The notes under the pieces are model-generated. The model saw only the letters and a list, made by a program, of their open reading frames with translations. It was not told the DNA's origin and ran no database searches. Shown here one piece after another: positions 51,595 to 60,273 of a DNA stretch of 64,000 nucleotides. How positions within the stretch are numbered: position 1 is the first letter of the stretch; every line of letters begins with the position of its first letter. Position numbers and translations under genes: made by a program. Source of the DNA: Burkholderiales bacterium (GTDB lineage: Bacteria; Pseudomonadota; Gammaproteobacteria; Burkholderiales; Casimicrobiaceae); contig JABTUF010000006.1 of NCBI GenBank assembly GCA_015075645.1, forward strand, positions 372,001-436,000, written 5' to 3'.

Positions 51595-51611
51595 TTGACC
51601 GGCCCGGTCAA
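51595..51611. promoter_or_regulatory. Second palindrome in the efflux control region
   Basis: TTGACCGGCCCGGTCAA is a perfect 7-base inverted repeat around GCC. It starts four bases after the AcrR-type site, so two dimers could bind side by side. The first six bases (TTGACC) could also act as a -35 box. Role inferred. Confidence 0.5.
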
Positions 51612-51645
51612 GTTGCGCCGCAGCAGCCCCTTTCCCGAGACCTCC

Positions 51646-52902
51646 ATGTCCCCTGCCCCGATCCGCCCGTCGCACCGCCTGCCGTCGCTCGCCGCCATGG
51701 CCGTCCTCGCCGCCGCGCTCACCGGCTGCGGCCAGGGCGGACAGCCGGGCGGACACATGGGATTTCCCCCCGCGCAGGTGGCGACCGTGACGCTCGCCCC
51801 GCGCACGCTGCCGGTGTCGTGGGAGTACGTCGGACAGACGACCGGCTCGAAGGACGTCGAGGTCCGGGCCCGGGTCACCGGGATCCTCGAGAAGAAATTG
51901 TTCCAGGAAGGCGGACAGGTGAAGGCCGGGCAGCCGCTCTTCACCATCGACCCCAAGCCGCTCGAGGCGCAGGCCGCGGCCGCGCGGGCCGACGTCGCTC
52001 GCGCGGAGGCGCAGCTCGCGCAGGCCGAGCGCGAAGCCGCGCGCCTCGTGCCGCTCGCCGAGCGCCGCGCGGTCGGCCGGAAGGAAGCCGATGATGCCCT
52101 TTCCGCCGTCGATCTCGCGCGCGCGACGCTCGCGGCGGCGAAGGCGCGCTACGCCGAAGTCGAGCTGAACCTCGGCTACACGCGCGTCGTCGCGCCGGTG
52201 ACCGGCCTCACGTCGCGCGCGATGAAGTCGGAGGGAAGCCTCGTCAACGCGAACGAGACGCTGCTCACCGTGATCTCGCAGGTCGATCCGATCTGGGTGC
52301 CGTTCAACATCTCGGAGAACGAGCAGCTCGCGATCAACCGTTCGGTCGCCGCGGGACTGCTCGAGCTGCCGAAGGACAACGGCTTCGAGGTCACGATCCG
52401 GCTCGCCGACGGCACGGTCTTCCCGCGCAGCGGGAAGATCAACTTCGCCGACACGCGCGTGAATCCGGCGACCGGCAGCTACGAGATGCGCGCCGAGGTC
52501 GCCAACCGCGACCGCGCGCTGAAGCCGGGACAGTTCGTGCGCGTCACGCTCAAGGGCGCGATGCGCCGGAACGCGATCGCGGTGCCGCAGGTCGCGGTGC
52601 TCGACGGGCCGCAGGGCAAGTTCGTCTACGTGCCGGGCAAGGACAAGGACGGCAAGGACGTCGCGTTGCCGCGGCCGGTCGTGCTCGGGCCGTGGGTCGA
52701 GGCCGACGGCGTCAACCTGTGGGTCGTCGAGTCGGGACTGAAGGCGGGCGAGACGGTCATCGTCGACGGTGTCGCGCGGATCATGGCGCCGGGTTCGCCG
52801 ATCATGCTCGGGCCGCCGCCGGGCGCACCCGGTGCCGCGCCGGGAGGTCCAGGCGCGCCGCCCGCGAAGGGCGACGCGAAGTCCGCGCCGGCCAAGTCGT
52901 AA
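51646..52902 (+). CDS. RND efflux periplasmic adaptor (membrane fusion protein, lipoprotein)
   Basis: A 418-residue adaptor of the AcrA/MexA family. The lipobox LTGC (Cys28) marks a lipoprotein anchored in the inner membrane. VEVRARVTGILEKKLFQEGG and VKAGQPLFTIDPKPLEAQAA form the lipoyl-like part; a coiled-coil hairpin follows; LGYTRVVAPVTGLTSRAMKS and VRVTLKGAMRRNAIAVPQVA are later landmarks. It links the inner-membrane pump to the outer-membrane channel. The C-terminal 25 residues are a proline/glycine/alanine tail. First gene of the operon; 15 bases precede the pump gene. Confidence 0.95.
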   Translation: MSPAPIRPSHRLPSLAAMAVLAAALTGCGQGGQPGGHMGFPPAQVATVTLAPRTLPVSWEYVGQTTGSKDVEVRARVTGILEKKLFQEGGQVKAGQPLFTIDPKPLEAQAAAARADVARAEAQLAQAEREAARLVPLAERRAVGRKEADDALSAVDLARATLAAAKARYAEVELNLGYTRVVAPVTGLTSRAMKSEGSLVNANETLLTVISQVDPIWVPFNISENEQLAINRSVAAGLLELPKDNGFEVTIRLADGTVFPRSGKINFADTRVNPATGSYEMRAEVANRDRALKPGQFVRVTLKGAMRRNAIAVPQVAVLDGPQGKFVYVPGKDKDGKDVALPRPVVLGPWVEADGVNLWVVESGLKAGETVIVDGVARIMAPGSPIMLGPPPGAPGAAPGGPGAPPAKGDAKSAPAKS

Positions 52903-52917
52903 CGCGAGCGCGCCGCC

Positions 52918-55900
52918 ATGCTCTCGCGCTTCTTCATCGACCGCCCGGTGTTCGCGGCGGTCATCTCGATCTTCCTCATCCTCGCGGGCCTTGCCGCGAT
53001 GCGGGTGCTTCCGATCGCCCAGTATCCGGAGATCGCCCCGCCGGTGGTCACGGTCCAGGCGATCTACCCGGGCGCGTCCGCCGAGGTCGTCGAACAGACC
53101 GTCGCCGCGCCGCTCGAGAACGCCATCAACGGCGTGCCCGGCATGATCTACATGAACTCGAACTCGTCGTCGAACGGGCTCGTGCAGATCCAGGTCACCT
53201 TCGACATCGGCACCAGCGTCGACGAGGCGACGATCAACGTCAGCAACCGGGTCAAGCAGGTCGAGGCGCGGCTGCCGCTCGAGGTGCGCCGCCAGGGCGT
53301 GACGGTCGAGCGCGGTTCCTCGTCGTTCCTGCAGGTCCTCGCGTTCTACTCGCCCGACGGCAGCCACGACGACCTGTTCATCTCGAACTACGTGACGCTC
53401 AACGTGCTGGACGAGCTGAAGCGGCTCCCCGGCACGACCAACGTGCAGATCTTCGGCGCGAAGGACTACGCGATGCGGATCTGGCTCAGGCCCGACCGCC
53501 TCGCGCAACTGAAGCTCACGCCCGGCGACGTGGTCGCCGCGATCAACGAGCAGAACGCGCAGTTCGCGGCCGGCAAGATCGGCGCGGCGCCGATCGGCCC
53601 GAAGCAGGACCTGGTCTACACGATCACGACCAAGGGCCGGCTCGCCGACGAGAAGGAGTTCGGCGAGATCATCGTGCGCGCCGGCGCGGACGGTTCGACC
53701 GTCCGGCTCGCCGACGTCGCGCGCGTCGAGCTCGGCAGCAAGGACTACGACTTCATCGGCCGCATCAACGGCAAGCCGGCGACGCTCGTCGGGGTCTTCC
53801 TCGCCCCGGGCGCGAACGCGCTCGAGGTCGCGAAGAGCGTCACCACGCGCGTGGAAGAACTCGCGCAGCGCTTCCCCGAGGGCGTCGCCTGGGCGGCGCC
53901 CTACGACACCACGCGCTTCGTCGAGGTGTCGATCCGCGAGGTCGTCAAGACGCTCGCCGAGGCGATGCTGCTCGTGTTCCTCGTCGTCTACCTGTTCCTG
54001 CAGAGCTGGCGCGCCGCGGTGATCCCGTTCCTCGCGGTGCCGGTCTCGCTGATCGGCACCTTCGCGGGCCTGCAGGTCCTCGGCTACTCGATCAACACGC
54101 TGACGCTGTTCGGCATGGTGCTCGCGATCGGCATCGTCGTCGACGACGCGATCGTGGTGCTGGAGAACGTCGAGCGGATCATGCGCGAGGACCAGGTGCC
54201 GCCGCGCGAGGCCGCGATCAAGGCGATGCGCGAGGTCACCGGGCCGATCATCGCGATCGTGCTGACGCTCACCGCGGTGTTCGTGCCGATCGCGTTCCTC
54301 GGCGGGCTGACCGGCGAGCTCTACCGGCAGTTCGCGGTGACGATCGCGATCTCGGTCGTGATCTCGGGCCTGATGGCGCTGACGCTCTCGCCCGCGCTGT
54401 GCGTGCTGATGCTCTCGCACTCGCACCGGCCGCCGGGACGCTTCTTCCGGGCGTTCAACCGCTTCTTCGCGAAGGTCACGCACGGGTACGTCGACGGCGT
54501 CGTCTTCCTGATCCGCCGCGGCGTGCTGGGCGCGATCCTGTTCCTCGGCATGGTCGCGATCACCGCCCAGCTGTGGCGGATGACGCCGGGGAGCCTCGTG
54601 CCCGACGAGGACCAGGGCTTCTACATCAGCGCGGTGATCCTGCCCGACGGAGCCTCGCTCGAGCGCACCGACAAGGTCGTCGCGCAGGTCACCGAGGCGA
54701 TCCGCGCGAACCCGGCCAACAAGGACATCGTGGCGTTCACCGGCTTCGACTTCATCGGCGGCGGCTTCCGCAACAACGCCGCGACGATCTTCGTCACCCA
54801 GGTCCCCTGGGACGAGCGGCAGGTGAACACGCAGCAGCTCGTGGGCGAGCTGTTCGGGCGCACGATGGGCATCAAGGACGCGCTCGTGCTCGCGTTCGGG
54901 CCGCCGGCGATCTTCGGACTGGGCACCGCGGGCGGCTTCGAGTTCTACATCCAGAACCGCGGCGACGGCGGCGCGAAGCGGCTGCAGGAGGTGACCTACG
55001 CGTTCCTCGGCCGCGCGAACGCCGACCCGATGCTGGGCGGCGCGCAGACGCTGTGGCGCGCCACCGTGCCGCAGGTGCGCGTCGACGTCGACCGCGAGAA
55101 GGCGAAGAAGCTCGGCGTCTCGCTGGACGATCTGTTCAGCGCGCTCGCCGGGACGCTCGGGTCCTACTACGTGAACGACTTCAACAAGTACGGCCGGACC
55201 TGGCAGGTCCTGATGTCGGCCGAGCCTTCGTTCCGCAAGCGACCCGACGACATCGGCGGCGTGTACGTGCGCGCGCGCGACGGCTCGATGGTCCCGATCA
55301 GCTCGCTCGCCGACGTGAAGTTCACCTCGGGGCCGGACTCGCTCGACCGCTTCAACAACCTGCCGGCGGTGAAGATCATCGGCCAGGGCGCCCCCGGCGT
55401 GTCCTCGGGCCAGGCGATCGCCCGCGTCGAGGCGATCGCGCGCGAGGTCCTGCCGCCCGACTTCAGCTTCGACTGGGGCGGCACGAGCTTCCAGGAGAAG
55501 CGCTCGTCCGGAGCGTCGACTTTCGCACTCGCGCTCGCGGTGATCATGGTGTTCCTGATCCTCGCCGCGCAGTACGAGCGCTGGTCGCTGCCGCTCTCCG
55601 TGCTGTTCGCGCTGCCGTTCGGCACCTTCGGCGCGCTGGCGGCGGTGTGGCTGCGGGGGCTCACCAACGACGTCTACTTCCAGATCGGCCTGGTGACGCT
55701 GCTCGGACTCGCCGCGAAGAACGCGATCCTGATCGTCGAGTACGCGGTGCTGAAGCACGAGGAAGGGTTGTCCGCGTCCGCCGCCGCGATCGAGGCGGCG
55801 CGGCTGCGCTTCCGCCCGATCCTGATGACTTCGCTCGCGTTCATCCTCGGGGTGCTGCCGCTCGCGATCTCGGTGGGCGCGGGCGCCGGCGCGCGCCATT

Positions 55901-56124
55901 CGGTCGGCACCGGCGTCATGGGCGGGATGCTCGCGGCGACCTTCCTCGCGATCTTCTTCGTGCCGCTGTTCTTCAAGGTCATCTTCGAGCGGCGGCTGAC
56001 CGAGCATCGCTCGCACGACGATCTCATCGCGGAGATCGACCATGCGCGCGCGATGCACGCGCGGCCTCCGGCGCAGACGCCGGGCCACCCGCCGATCTCC
56101 GAACCGCGAGGCGACCATGCGTAA
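52918..56124 (+). CDS. RND multidrug efflux pump, HAE1 family (AcrB/MexB-like)
   Basis: A 1068-residue inner-membrane pump of full length. It opens MLSRFFIDRPVFAAVISIFL, the typical HAE1 start. The proton-relay motif of helix 4 is IGIVVDDAIVVLENVERIM with the two Asp residues. GFDFIGGG and NNAATIFVTQ in the periplasmic part and the second half QYERWSLPLSVLFALPFG and GLAAKNAILIVEYA complete the duplicated 12-helix layout. It works as a trimer with proton exchange to expel hydrophobic drugs, dyes or solvents. It overlaps the outer-membrane gene by eight bases. Confidence 0.97.
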   Translation: MLSRFFIDRPVFAAVISIFLILAGLAAMRVLPIAQYPEIAPPVVTVQAIYPGASAEVVEQTVAAPLENAINGVPGMIYMNSNSSSNGLVQIQVTFDIGTSVDEATINVSNRVKQVEARLPLEVRRQGVTVERGSSSFLQVLAFYSPDGSHDDLFISNYVTLNVLDELKRLPGTTNVQIFGAKDYAMRIWLRPDRLAQLKLTPGDVVAAINEQNAQFAAGKIGAAPIGPKQDLVYTITTKGRLADEKEFGEIIVRAGADGSTVRLADVARVELGSKDYDFIGRINGKPATLVGVFLAPGANALEVAKSVTTRVEELAQRFPEGVAWAAPYDTTRFVEVSIREVVKTLAEAMLLVFLVVYLFLQSWRAAVIPFLAVPVSLIGTFAGLQVLGYSINTLTLFGMVLAIGIVVDDAIVVLENVERIMREDQVPPREAAIKAMREVTGPIIAIVLTLTAVFVPIAFLGGLTGELYRQFAVTIAISVVISGLMALTLSPALCVLMLSHSHRPPGRFFRAFNRFFAKVTHGYVDGVVFLIRRGVLGAILFLGMVAITAQLWRMTPGSLVPDEDQGFYISAVILPDGASLERTDKVVAQVTEAIRANPANKDIVAFTGFDFIGGGFRNNAATIFVTQVPWDERQVNTQQLVGELFGRTMGIKDALVLAFGPPAIFGLGTAGGFEFYIQNRGDGGAKRLQEVTYAFLGRANADPMLGGAQTLWRATVPQVRVDVDREKAKKLGVSLDDLFSALAGTLGSYYVNDFNKYGRTWQVLMSAEPSFRKRPDDIGGVYVRARDGSMVPISSLADVKFTSGPDSLDRFNNLPAVKIIGQGAPGVSSGQAIARVEAIAREVLPPDFSFDWGGTSFQEKRSSGASTFALALAVIMVFLILAAQYERWSLPLSVLFALPFGTFGALAAVWLRGLTNDVYFQIGLVTLLGLAAKNAILIVEYAVLKHEEGLSASAAAIEAARLRFRPILMTSLAFILGVLPLAISVGAGAGARHSVGTGVMGGMLAATFLAIFFVPLFFKVIFERRLTEHRSHDDLIAEIDHARAMHARPPAQTPGHPPISEPRGDHA

Positions 56125-57550
56125 GCCCCTGTCGCGAACCCTCATCGCGATCGCCCTGGGCGCGGCGATCGGCGGCTGCGCCGTGACGCAGCCGAAGCCG
56201 CCGGCGTCCGACCTGCCGGCGTCGACACCGCCCACGGCCGCCGAACTCGCGCTCCTCGAGCACTGGTGGACCGCGTTCGGCGACCCGCGGTTGACCGCGC
56301 TCGTCGAAGAGGCGATGGCGAACAACCTCGACGTCGCCTCGGCGTTCGCGCGCGTCGAACTCGCCCGGGCGCAGGTGCTGCTCGCGTCGTCGTACCTGTA
56401 TCCGTACGGCAACCTCGCGGTCGGCGCATCGCGATCGCGCATCAGCGGCGTCGGCTCGCAGCCGATGCCCGCGGGGACGCCGCTCATCTCCAACGACTTC
56501 TCGGTGAGTCTCGAACTCGGCTACGAGCTCGACCTGTGGGGCAAGTACCGCAGCGGCACGCTCGCCGCGCGGAACGAACTCGCGGCGTCGCGCTACTTCC
56601 GCGAGTCGGTGCGCGCCGCGGTCGCGGCCGACACCGCGACCACCTACTTCCGGCTGCGGGCCGCCGATGCCCAGTTGAAGCTGCAGCAGGAAACGCTCGT
56701 CACCCGCGAGGGCACGGTGCGGCTGCAGAAGGACCGTTTCGACGCCGGCATCATCGGCGAATACGATCTCAAGCAGGCCGAGGCCGAGCGCTCCAACGTC
56801 ATCGCCAACATCGCGCGCGCGAAGCAGGGCATCGGGCTCCTCGAAGGCGCGCTCGCCTCGCTCACCGGCCGTTCGCCGCGCGAGGTCTTCACGCCGGACA
56901 TCGCGCGCGCCGCGCCGGACGCCGCGATCCTCAAGGTGCCGGAGCTGCCGCAGGGACTCCCGTCGGGATTGATGGAGCGCCGGCCGGACATCCGCCGCGC
57001 GGAAGCACTGCTCGCCGCGTCCGACCTCCGCATCCAGCAGGCGAAGGCCGCCTACTACCCGTCGATCTCGCTCACCGCCGCGTACGGCTCGGAATCGGCC
57101 GCGCTGGCCGACCTGTTCACCTCGCCCGCGTCGATCTGGCGCTTCGGCGCGGCGCTGCTGCAGCCGCTCTTCGGCCTGAAGGCCATCGAGGCGAACGTCC
57201 AGGCGTCGGAGGCCCGCCGTGCCGAAGCGGTCGTGCTCTACGGCCAGACGGTGCAGGCGGCGTTCCGCGACGTTCACGACGCGCTCGTCGTCCACAAGAC
57301 CGCGCGCGAGATCCTCGCGGCCGAATCGATGCGCCGCGACCAGCTCGCCGCGGCGCTCGACGTCGCGAAGCTGCGCTACGACGCCGGCAGGACGTCGTTC
57401 CTCGAAGTGCTCGACGCGCAGCGCACGCTGCTCCTCGCGGACACCGAGCGCATCGTCGCCGCGCGCGACACGCAGATCGCCATCGTGGCCTTCGCGAAGG
57501 CGCTGGGCGGCGGCTGGGAGCCGGTGCCGTTCGACGCCGCGATGCAATGA
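56117..57550 (+). CDS. Outer-membrane efflux lipoprotein (NodT/OprM family)
   Basis: A 477-residue TolC-like channel. The lipobox IGGC (Cys21) follows a short signal peptide. ELALLEHWWTAFGDPRLTAL, VSLELGYELDLWGKYRSGTL and the repeated LPSGLMERRPDIRRAEALLA and FLEVLDAQRTLLLADTERIV motifs identify NodT proteins. It forms the outer-membrane exit duct. The ATG at 56117 lies inside the end of the pump gene, so translation is coupled. Last gene of the three-gene operon. Confidence 0.95.
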   Translation: MRKPLSRTLIAIALGAAIGGCAVTQPKPPASDLPASTPPTAAELALLEHWWTAFGDPRLTALVEEAMANNLDVASAFARVELARAQVLLASSYLYPYGNLAVGASRSRISGVGSQPMPAGTPLISNDFSVSLELGYELDLWGKYRSGTLAARNELAASRYFRESVRAAVAADTATTYFRLRAADAQLKLQQETLVTREGTVRLQKDRFDAGIIGEYDLKQAEAERSNVIANIARAKQGIGLLEGALASLTGRSPREVFTPDIARAAPDAAILKVPELPQGLPSGLMERRPDIRRAEALLAASDLRIQQAKAAYYPSISLTAAYGSESAALADLFTSPASIWRFGAALLQPLFGLKAIEANVQASEARRAEAVVLYGQTVQAAFRDVHDALVVHKTAREILAAESMRRDQLAAALDVAKLRYDAGRTSFLEVLDAQRTLLLADTERIVAARDTQIAIVAFAKALGGGWEPVPFDAAMQ

Positions 57551-57639
57551 CACTCCGGCGCGGGCGGATGCGTACGGTCACGACGGGCGCGAGCGCCGCC
57601 GCGCGGCGTCGCCGGCGAATGACGTAGACTGGCGCCGTC

Positions 57640-58455
57640 ATGCGCTACCTCCGGCTGCTGCTGCTCGCCCTGTCCGTTTCGACCCCGGCTGCCGCATTCG
57701 CGCAGGCCGCGGCGCAGCCGGTGATCCCGCAGCAGCTCTCGTGCCGCGGCGAGGAACCGTTCTGGAACCTCGAGGCCGGGCGCACCTCCGGCGTCATGCA
57801 GACGCTGGGCGGATCGAAGGCCCGCCAGGTGGTCGAGTACCGCGGCGAAATCCTGCCGCTGTCGTTCCTCGCGCCCGCGGCGATCGTGTGGCGCGGGACC
57901 TCGACGCACCTGCCGAGCCAGACCGTCGTCGCGACGCTGCGCGAGGAGTCCTGCGCATCGACGATGAAGGAAGGCCCGCCGCGAGCCTGGCGCGCGATCC
58001 TCACCTCGCGTCCCGGCGAGGCCGTGACCGGATGCTGCACGGTGAGAAGCGGCTTCGACGCGATGAAGGCGCCGCTCGCCGTGTTCGCGTCGAAGCCGGA
58101 GGGCGACTGGTCGCGCCGCTGGGCGGAGGTCGCCGCGGCGGTGCAGCGGTGCGCGAACGACCCCTCGGGCACCGTGCGCGAAGTCACGTCCGCCGCACCG
58201 GCCGCCGGTGGAACGGTCGCGGTTCGCGGAGTCGCCTCCGACGGCAAGGCGTGGACCTGCACCGTCGATGCCGCCGGGAAGTCGCAGCCGCGGTTCGCGC
58301 CGGCCACCGCCGAGGCTCCCGCGGGCGCGGGCGGTCCGGTGTTCTATCCATTCCGCGATCCGCCGCCGATCGTCGCCTGCGGCCGACTCGAGCGGATCGC
58401 GGGTCCGGGCGCGCGGGCGCGCACCGAGGGGTGGCTGCACTACGAGCGCTGCTGA
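57640..58455 (+). CDS. Exported COG3650-like protein
   Basis: A 271-residue exported protein. The signal peptide is RLLLLALSVSTPAAAFAQ. CRGEEPFWNLE near residue 36 is the C-x-G-x-x-P-F-W motif of COG3650 (heat-shock HslJ-associated) domains. Six or seven cysteines occur (TGCCTVRSG, AWTCTVDAAG, VACGRLER), some likely in disulfides. The role is unknown; related domains occur in periplasmic stress proteins. It stands alone between the efflux operon and a repeat that begins six bases after its stop. Confidence 0.75.
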   Translation: MRYLRLLLLALSVSTPAAAFAQAAAQPVIPQQLSCRGEEPFWNLEAGRTSGVMQTLGGSKARQVVEYRGEILPLSFLAPAAIVWRGTSTHLPSQTVVATLREESCASTMKEGPPRAWRAILTSRPGEAVTGCCTVRSGFDAMKAPLAVFASKPEGDWSRRWAEVAAAVQRCANDPSGTVREVTSAAPAAGGTVAVRGVASDGKAWTCTVDAAGKSQPRFAPATAEAPAGAGGPVFYPFRDPPPIVACGRLERIAGPGARARTEGWLHYERC

Positions 58456-58460
58456 TTCAG

Positions 58461-58545
58461 TTGTCAGTTGGCAGTTGACAGTAGCGCCGGAGTCTCCCGG
58501 GGCGGCGCATTGAGCGCCGTTGCAGTCTCCGTGTGGGTCGGGTCT
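58461..58545. repeat. Long imperfect direct repeat, copy 2
   Basis: It begins TTGTCAGTTGGCAGTTGACA and continues GTAGCGCCGGAGTCTCC, matching 37831-37915 with scattered differences. It ends with GTGGGTCGGGTCTGATCCAC, a decayed form of the GTGGGTCGGGCTTCAGCCCG hairpin. There is only this remnant, not an array. Confidence 0.7.
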
Positions 58546-58569
58546 GATCCACAGAAAGTCGCGGTGACG

Positions 58570-59430
58570 CTAGGTGAGGTTGGCCTCGAAGAACGCGAGC
58601 GTTCGCTTCCACGCGAGGTCGGCCGCGGCGGCGTTGTAGCGGGCCCCCGCCGTGTCGTTGTTGAAACCGTGCTCGGTGCCCTCGTAGAAGAACGCGCGGT
58701 GCTCGACCTTCGCCGCCTTCAGCGCGGCGTCGTAGGCGGGCCAGGTCGCATTGACGCGCGGATCGTTGCCGGCGTAGTGGATGAGGAGCTTCGCGCGGAT
58801 CTTCGCGACATCCGCGGACGCCGGCGCGGTCCCGTAGAACGGCACCGCGGCGACGAGCGTGGGCGACGCGACGGCCAGGTCGTTCGCCATCGCGCCTCCC
58901 CAGCAGAATCCGACCACGCCGACCTTGCCGTTCGCGTCGGCGCGCGAGCGCATCCACTCGACGACCGCGACCAGGTCGCGCACCGCGGCCGGGCGGTCGA
59001 CGCGCGTGAACATTTCGCGCGCGCGGTCAGGGTCGGCGGGCGTGCCGCCCTGCGGATGGAGCATGTCCACCGCCAGCGCCGTGAATCCCGCCACCGCGAG
59101 GCGACGCGCGATGTCGCGGAGATGCGGGTTGAGGCCGCGGTTCTCGTGGATCACGATGATGCCGCCGCGGCGCGCCGGCCCCTGCTTCGGCGTCGCCAGG
59201 TACGCCGCCATCGTGCCGCCGGGGAGGTCGATCTTCACCGTGCTCGTGGCGATCTGCGGGTCGTCCGGCGCGACGACCGCCGCGACGGCGTAGTTGTTGT
59301 CGAGCAACGGCAGCAGCGCCGAGGCGGCCGCCGCTCCGCCTGCGAGCACCGCGAGGCGCTCGAGGAACACCCGGCGCGGCAGCGGGGCGTGCGTGTACTC
59401 GTCGTAGAGCGCGATGATTCTCGGATCCAT
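58570..59430 (-). CDS. Dienelactone hydrolase-family protein, exported
   Basis: A 286-residue alpha/beta hydrolase. After a leader with PRRVFLERLAVLAGGAAAAS (a two-arginine-like export signal without the full motif) comes the DLH domain: IIVIHENRGLNPHLRDIARR, GVVGFCWGGAMANDL with the Cys nucleophile, YAGNDPRVNATW with the acid and GTEHGFNNDTAG with the His. The Cys-Asp-His set is complete. It may hydrolyse a lactone or ester in the periplasm. ATG 59430 was chosen since it starts the family's usual N-terminus. Confidence 0.9.
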   Translation of the reverse strand: MDPRIIALYDEYTHAPLPRRVFLERLAVLAGGAAAASALLPLLDNNYAVAAVVAPDDPQIATSTVKIDLPGGTMAAYLATPKQGPARRGGIIVIHENRGLNPHLRDIARRLAVAGFTALAVDMLHPQGGTPADPDRAREMFTRVDRPAAVRDLVAVVEWMRSRADANGKVGVVGFCWGGAMANDLAVASPTLVAAVPFYGTAPASADVAKIRAKLLIHYAGNDPRVNATWPAYDAALKAAKVEHRAFFYEGTEHGFNNDTAGARYNAAAADLAWKRTLAFFEANLT

Positions 59431-59456
59431 GGGTTCTCCGTCTGGAGGTTCCGGAC

Positions 59457-60272
59457 TCACTTCACCCCGTCGCGCGGCCGGCGGAATCGCAGCCAGCCGA
59501 ACATGCAGGCGATCACGACGCCGGCGAGCACGTGCTTCAGGTTGTGGCCGCTCACCGTCGCCCCGGTGGCTTGGTAGATCTCGCGGTCGAAGCGCTCGGC
59601 CATCATCATCGCGACGGCGGTGACGAACGACGCCCACAGCCACGCGTCGCCGCGCGTGCCTCCCGGCCAGATGAGCAGCAGCACGGCGAGCAGCACCATC
59701 GTCCCGATGCGCACGACGCCGTAGAGCAGGAGGTCGCCGCGGCCGAGCGACTCGGTCACGCCCCACCACGCGACGCCGGCGATCCCGAGGACGACGAGCG
59801 GCGCGAGCGCGGCGCGCGCGTGGCGGCCGTCGATGCGGTCGGCGAGGAGCAGCGTGAGCAGCGCGGCCATCACGAGCGTCATCGGCAGCCGGTCCCAGAC
59901 GAGCGTCGGGTTGGTCGGCGCCATGTGGTAGTACGCGGAGCCCAGCGCGGTCAGGATCGTGGCGCCGACGAGGAGCGCGAACGCGGGCCGCTCGTCCGCG
60001 GTGAGGTGCGCGCGCCGCCGGATCGACCCGCCCCACAGCCCCGCGGCCAGGATCGCGAGGTTGGTGAGCACGTCGCCCGCGCGCGGAATGCCGAGCCAGG
60101 TCCGCGTGTCGGCGAAGTCGTGATACGACGACCACTGCGGCATCGGGCCGAGGAAGAAGCGCAGCACGATCCACAGGCCGACCGCGATGGTGGCGAAGGT
60201 CCAGGCGTCGCGCCGCACGCGCGCGTACGACGGACGCCCGGTCGATTCGATCGGGGCGGGATGCGACGCCAC
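59457..60272 (-). CDS. CREST/ceramidase-like membrane protein
   Basis: A 271-residue integral membrane protein with about seven helices. The segment ALGSAYYHMAPTNPTLVWDR and a late GHNLKHVLAGVVI carry the Ser, His and Asp spacing of the CREST superfamily (alkaline ceramidase, PAQR and related membrane hydrolases). The GTG start at 60272 follows the protease-like gene's stop by one base, so both are likely translated together. A lipid amide hydrolase role is possible but not shown. Confidence 0.7.
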   Translation of the reverse strand: MASHPAPIESTGRPSYARVRRDAWTFATIAVGLWIVLRFFLGPMPQWSSYHDFADTRTWLGIPRAGDVLTNLAILAAGLWGGSIRRRAHLTADERPAFALLVGATILTALGSAYYHMAPTNPTLVWDRLPMTLVMAALLTLLLADRIDGRHARAALAPLVVLGIAGVAWWGVTESLGRGDLLLYGVVRIGTMVLLAVLLLIWPGGTRGDAWLWASFVTAVAMMMAERFDREIYQATGATVSGHNLKHVLAGVVIACMFGWLRFRRPRDGVK

Positions 60273-60273
60273 G

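Noticed and set aside
51508..56493. Very long minus-strand open frame of about 1660 codons opposite the RND operon
   Set aside because: It is antisense to adaptor, pump and channel genes with clear motifs and is rich in Arg/Asp/His-type repeats typical of GC-rich shadow frames.
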